A stretch of DNA of 37,196 nt from a virus. The translations under genes and the position numbers were made by a program. A model generated the notes under the pieces. It ran no database searches, was not told the DNA's origin, and worked only from the letters and a program-made list of their open reading frames with translations. Positions within the stretch are counted from its first letter, which is position 1; the number at the start of each line of letters is the position of its first letter. Below, piece after piece: positions 35,550-37,196 of the stretch. Location: IMG/VR virus record IMGVR_UViG_3300032287_003855, positions 1-37,196 of that record; one strand, given 5' to 3'.

Positions 35550-35925
35550 CTTTAAATTCTTGTTTTTTAAGTTTGACTTCTTGTTTTCTGTTCTGTTCTG
35601 ATTTCATTAACTCTAACAACTGCAGGTAATCTGCAATATCTTTTCGTTTTTGAATTATCAACTCATATGTTTGTACTGAAATATCAATATCTGTTTCAAT
35701 TTTTTGTACAAACAATATACTTTTTTTAATTTTTTCTTCTAATGCTTTTCGTTTAATCACAAATGTTCCCAGATTGGGAACAACAATAGAGTGATGTTTA
35801 ACAGCAGATAGTTTTTTTTGCACCGTTTTATAATAGAAAGATACAATTTCATCAACTATTTGAACAGGTAAATCTAAATCTGTTGCTGTCTTCTCTACTA
35901 TTGTTTTACGCTTTATTGGATTCAA
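35533..35925 (-). CDS. HU/IHF-like DNA-bending protein with long C-terminal extension (130 aa)
   Basis: The first 65 residues match the HU/IHF fold: helical N-terminus (IVEKTATDLDLPVQIVDEIV), then the hallmark PNLGTFVIKRKA (about 49-60), equivalent to the GFGTF motif of HU. HU is about 90 residues. Here the DNA-binding arm is replaced or extended by a helical, Lys-rich tail (about 70-130: KKSILFVQKIETDID, EQNRKQEVKLKKQEFKDGK). crAss-like phages are known to carry IHF-type subunits near structural genes. It overlaps the upstream winged-helix gene by 20 bases and the downstream Cys-rich gene by 17, indicating an operon. It probably bends or compacts DNA. Confidence 0.8.
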   Translation of the reverse strand: MNPIKRKTIVEKTATDLDLPVQIVDEIVSFYYKTVQKKLSAVKHHSIVVPNLGTFVIKRKALEEKIKKSILFVQKIETDIDISVQTYELIIQKRKDIADYLQLLELMKSEQNRKQEVKLKKQEFKDGKSN

Positions 35926-36301
35926 CTGCTAAATAATTATAGTCTAACAATATGTTACCTTTTGAATGCACATCAATATCAGGATTTAAACTAATAACCT
36001 TTCTGCCGGTTTTAGATTTTACCACAATATTTCTTTTTTCTAACTTTACAATTCTGTTACGTACGTTTTGTGACCGTACAGATAAGTCTTCAGGAGCTGT
36101 TTCAGGATACAATTGTTTTGCAGCATTCATGCAAAAACCTACTAACTCCATTGGTCCCCACATCACAAGTAATATAAGTATGTCTAAATCAGAAGGAATA
36201 AGATGTTCTTTTTTGAAAAACACTATTTCTGTTATTAACTGATACTTAATTACATCAGGAGTAGTGACTCTTAGTTTTTTAGTTACTTTTTTTACTTCCA
36301 T
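35906..36301 (-). CDS. Winged-helix-like DNA-binding protein (131 aa)
   Basis: The 131-residue protein starts MEVKKVTKKLRVTTPDVIKY. The central helices (LIPSDLDILILLVMWGPMEL) are followed by SVRSQNVRNRIVKLEKRNIV and a strand-like wing (VVKSKTGRKVISLNPDID), as in winged helix-turn-helix regulators. It is the first protein gene after the tmRNA. Its product could regulate the structural operon or belong to the packaging complex. Its stop region overlaps the start of the IHF-like gene by 20 bases. The fold is inferred from pattern alone. Confidence 0.65.
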   Translation of the reverse strand: MEVKKVTKKLRVTTPDVIKYQLITEIVFFKKEHLIPSDLDILILLVMWGPMELVGFCMNAAKQLYPETAPEDLSVRSQNVRNRIVKLEKRNIVVKSKTGRKVISLNPDIDVHSKGNILLDYNYLAVESNKA

Positions 36302-36331
36302 TATTTGTTTAAAATGTTGGTTATTTCATGC

Positions 36332-36355
36332 ATATTGTATGATTTTGTACAATAT
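36332..36355 (-). promoter_or_regulatory. 8-bp inverted repeat between tmRNA and the winged-helix gene
   Basis: ATATTGTA and TACAATAT (36355-36348 and 36339-36332) are exact inverted repeats with an 8-base spacer, in the 67-base gap between the tmRNA 3' end and the ATG at 36301. It could be an operator for the adjacent winged-helix protein, or a hairpin for 3' processing of tmRNA. Confidence 0.35.
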
Positions 36356-36368
36356 ACTATACATTTTG

Positions 36369-36687
36369 TGGAGGTGAGGGGAGTCGAACCCCTGTCCAAA
36401 CCATGATCAATAATACAATTTATACAGCTTTTAGGTAATCAACTCAGTTGACGACTCCACCACTCTGTTTAATCTAACAGAGAAATCTTTTTAATTTAGG
36501 CTGCTACAGCAACTTCTTCTCCTAATAAAGAGAATACTTTGTTCATGTTAGCTTCGATTTGTGCGTTATCTCCTTGAGACACTACACGCAAGTTAGTATT
36601 GCCATTTAATTAATTCACCTTAGTTTACAGTTATCTCTCTGGCTGATTGTATTACCTACTAATGACCTGTCAAAACCAGTCACCCCC
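36369..36687 (-). ncRNA. ssrA: Transfer-messenger RNA (tmRNA)
   Basis: The 319-nt RNA has the full tmRNA layout. The acceptor 5' arm GGGGGTG (36687-36681) pairs with CACCTCC (36376-36370), including the G3-U70 pair that marks alanine charging. The D-like segment ACTGGTTTTGACAGG follows. The T arm AGGGG/TTCGACT/CCCCT is intact (36393-36377). A long-range P2 helix pairs TAATACAAT with ATTGTATTA. The discriminator A is at 36369; CCA is not encoded. The tag frame ends GEEVAVAA then TAA. If the resume codon is the TCT after GTAGTG, the tag is 27 residues, starting SQGDNAQIEA; the exact resume codon is inferred. tmRNA with SmpB rescues stalled ribosomes and tags the protein for proteolysis. Bacterial tags usually end ALAA; here AVAA. 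Confidence 0.93.
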
Positions 36688-36690
36688 AGG

Positions 36691-36888
36691 TTATTGTTTT
36701 CTATCTAATGATATGTTTTTACAAAATCTTATCTCTTTATTATTTAATGTCCAAATTTCACCATCATCCATTGCACATGTAAATAACAAGTCATGTTCTT
36801 GTGAATAATCAATTACAAGAAACGCATATCCTTCCATGTTGTCAGATACTCTTTTTATAGGTATCATTGGATCTAATTGTAATATCAT
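36691..36888 (-). CDS. Small protein of unknown function between tRNA and tmRNA (65 aa)
   Basis: The frame extends upstream through the tRNA gene, but that part is tRNA-derived sequence, so the ATG at 36886-36888 is preferred, giving 65 residues (MILQLDPMIPIKRVSDNMEG, then YAFLVIDYSQEHDLLFTCAM). The alternating pattern suggests a small all-beta fold (about five strands, ending NNKEIRFCKNISL). Its stop ends 3 bases before the tmRNA 5' end, so mRNA, tRNA and tmRNA are probably cut from one transcript. The family is unrecognised. Confidence 0.6.
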   Translation of the reverse strand: MILQLDPMIPIKRVSDNMEGYAFLVIDYSQEHDLLFTCAMDDGEIWTLNNKEIRFCKNISLDRKQ

Positions 36889-36902
36889 ACTCTTATCTTT
36901 AG

Positions 36903-36977
36903 TTGCAGGGGAGGGATTCGAACCCTCGTCATTTGGCTTATGAAACCAAGCTGGAACCATCTCCAGTCCACCCTACG
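36903..36977 (-). tRNA. tRNA with CAU anticodon (Met-type; Ile-lysidine not excluded)
   Basis: The 75-nt cloverleaf has T arm GAGGG/TTCGAAT/CCCTC, anticodon arm TTGGT/TTCATAA/GCCAA with anticodon CAT, and acceptor CGTAGGG opposite CCCTGCA, with a C1-A72 mismatch and a G-U pair. The D region is two bases longer than usual (stem CTGG/CCAG, connector TGGA). C1-A72 recalls initiator tRNA, but the three G-C pairs of the initiator anticodon stem are absent, so elongator Met or tRNA-Ile2 is likelier. No CCA is encoded. Confidence 0.85.
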
Positions 36978-37114
36978 ATGTGTGTAGTTTTTTGAATACC
37001 CCCAGAACTACTAACTGTGCTAACCTACGATTTAGAGGACCTCCACGCCAACATCATTATGTTTGACATTATGATCTGTAATTCCTGTCTTCGATCCTGT
37101 GCGCACCAGGCTGC
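36978..37114 (-). other. Non-coding spacer before the tRNA, no gene recognised
   Basis: This 137-base spacer between a gene end and the tRNA has no convincing ORF. It has a small hairpin (CCTG/CAGG) near 37110, a GTAGTT/AACTAC inverted repeat around 37005-36984, and a repeated octamer ATCGTAGG that also begins the tRNA. It may hold a decayed tRNA, but no cloverleaf could be built. Confidence 0.4.
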
Positions 37115-37196
37115 TTACTTAGAATACTCGTAATCGAGTATTTGACCTACTAAATCAGATCTGTGATTTTCTTTAAGTTTTATCCACTTAATTCCA
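37115..37196 (-). CDS. 3' end of an unidentified protein (26 codons in window)
   Basis: An open frame enters from the window edge and stops at TAA 37115-37117, encoding GIKWIKLKENHRSDLVGQIL and then DYEYSK. The 5' part lies outside. The fragment is too short to identify; coding use looks like its neighbours. It is the gene directly upstream of the tRNA-tmRNA group. Confidence 0.5.
   Translation of the reverse strand, partial: GIKWIKLKENHRSDLVGQILDYEYSK

Noticed and set aside
36889-36960. Upstream extension of the 65-residue protein through the tRNA
   Set aside because: The first 24 codons are just the tRNA read in frame; the ATG at 36886-36888 avoids overlap with the tRNA.
36978-37114. Second tRNA, including a CTA-anticodon (amber suppressor) reading around CTCTAAA
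   Set aside because: The flanking bases do not form an anticodon stem, there is no T arm, and no gene in the window needs stop-codon reassignment.
1-37196. CRISPR array, insertion sequence, integrase or attachment site
   Set aside because: No regularly spaced repeats, transposase or integrase motifs were seen on either strand.
1-37196. Stop-codon recoding as in some crAss-like phages
   Set aside because: All core genes are full length under the standard code, including the 2205-residue protein.

Overview
This window is one arm of a tailed double-stranded DNA phage genome. It is visibly AT-rich, and every gene I can support is on the minus strand, so transcription runs from high to low coordinates. 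The order is small RNAs and DNA-binding proteins, RecB-like nuclease, large terminase, portal, scaffold, major capsid protein, connectors, fibres and a very large tail protein. That order, the N-terminal signature of the 2205-residue tail protein, the IHF-like protein and the PD-(D/E)XK nuclease beside the terminase all point to a crAss-like podovirus (order Crassvirales) or a close relative infecting a Bacteroidota host. This is judged from remembered family resemblance, not from a search. No integrase, lysogeny repressor, DNA polymerase or RNA polymerase gene lies in the window. Reading frames close normally under the standard code, with no sign of stop-codon reassignment.

Layout from right to left. 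37196-37115 is the 3' end of an unidentified gene. 36977-36369 holds a CAU-anticodon tRNA, a 65-residue protein and a complete phage-borne tmRNA (ssrA), unusual for a phage and carrying a long tag reading frame. 36301-33686 holds a winged-helix-like protein, an HU/IHF-like protein, a Cys-rich zinc-ribbon-like protein, a RecB-family nuclease, a terminase-adjacent protein and a 60-residue protein. 33695-25635 holds the packaging and head genes: TerL, portal, scaffold-like protein and major capsid protein, followed by a strong hairpin.

25575-20878 holds small basic proteins, conserved virion proteins, a ring/connector protein, a ferritin-like helical protein and an abundant-looking 543-residue virion protein that ends at a textbook terminator. 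A structured RNA candidate of about 100 nt sits at 25091-25191. 20763-12961 is a host-recognition cassette rich in cysteine and in animal-like extracellular domains: thrombospondin type 1 repeats, fibronectin III, DUF11 and a delta-60-type beta-propeller. It closes with a terminator and a probable Bacteroidota-type promoter for the next unit. 12843-1 holds a calcineurin-like phosphoesterase, two or three connector proteins, the giant tail (muzzle/nozzle-like) protein with an inserted von Willebrand A domain, and a truncated multi-domain lysin (zinc ribbon, HExxH protease, NlpC/P60-like and lysozyme-like domains).

How the genes work together: TerL and portal package DNA into the MCP shell assembled on the scaffold. 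The connector proteins and muzzle form the short tail. The fibre cassette and vWA domain probably bind the cell surface, and the lysin opens the wall. The tmRNA and tRNA at the head of the block would support translation during late gene expression. Apart from the structured RNA region, intergenic stretches are short and no gene-free stretch exceeds 300 bases.
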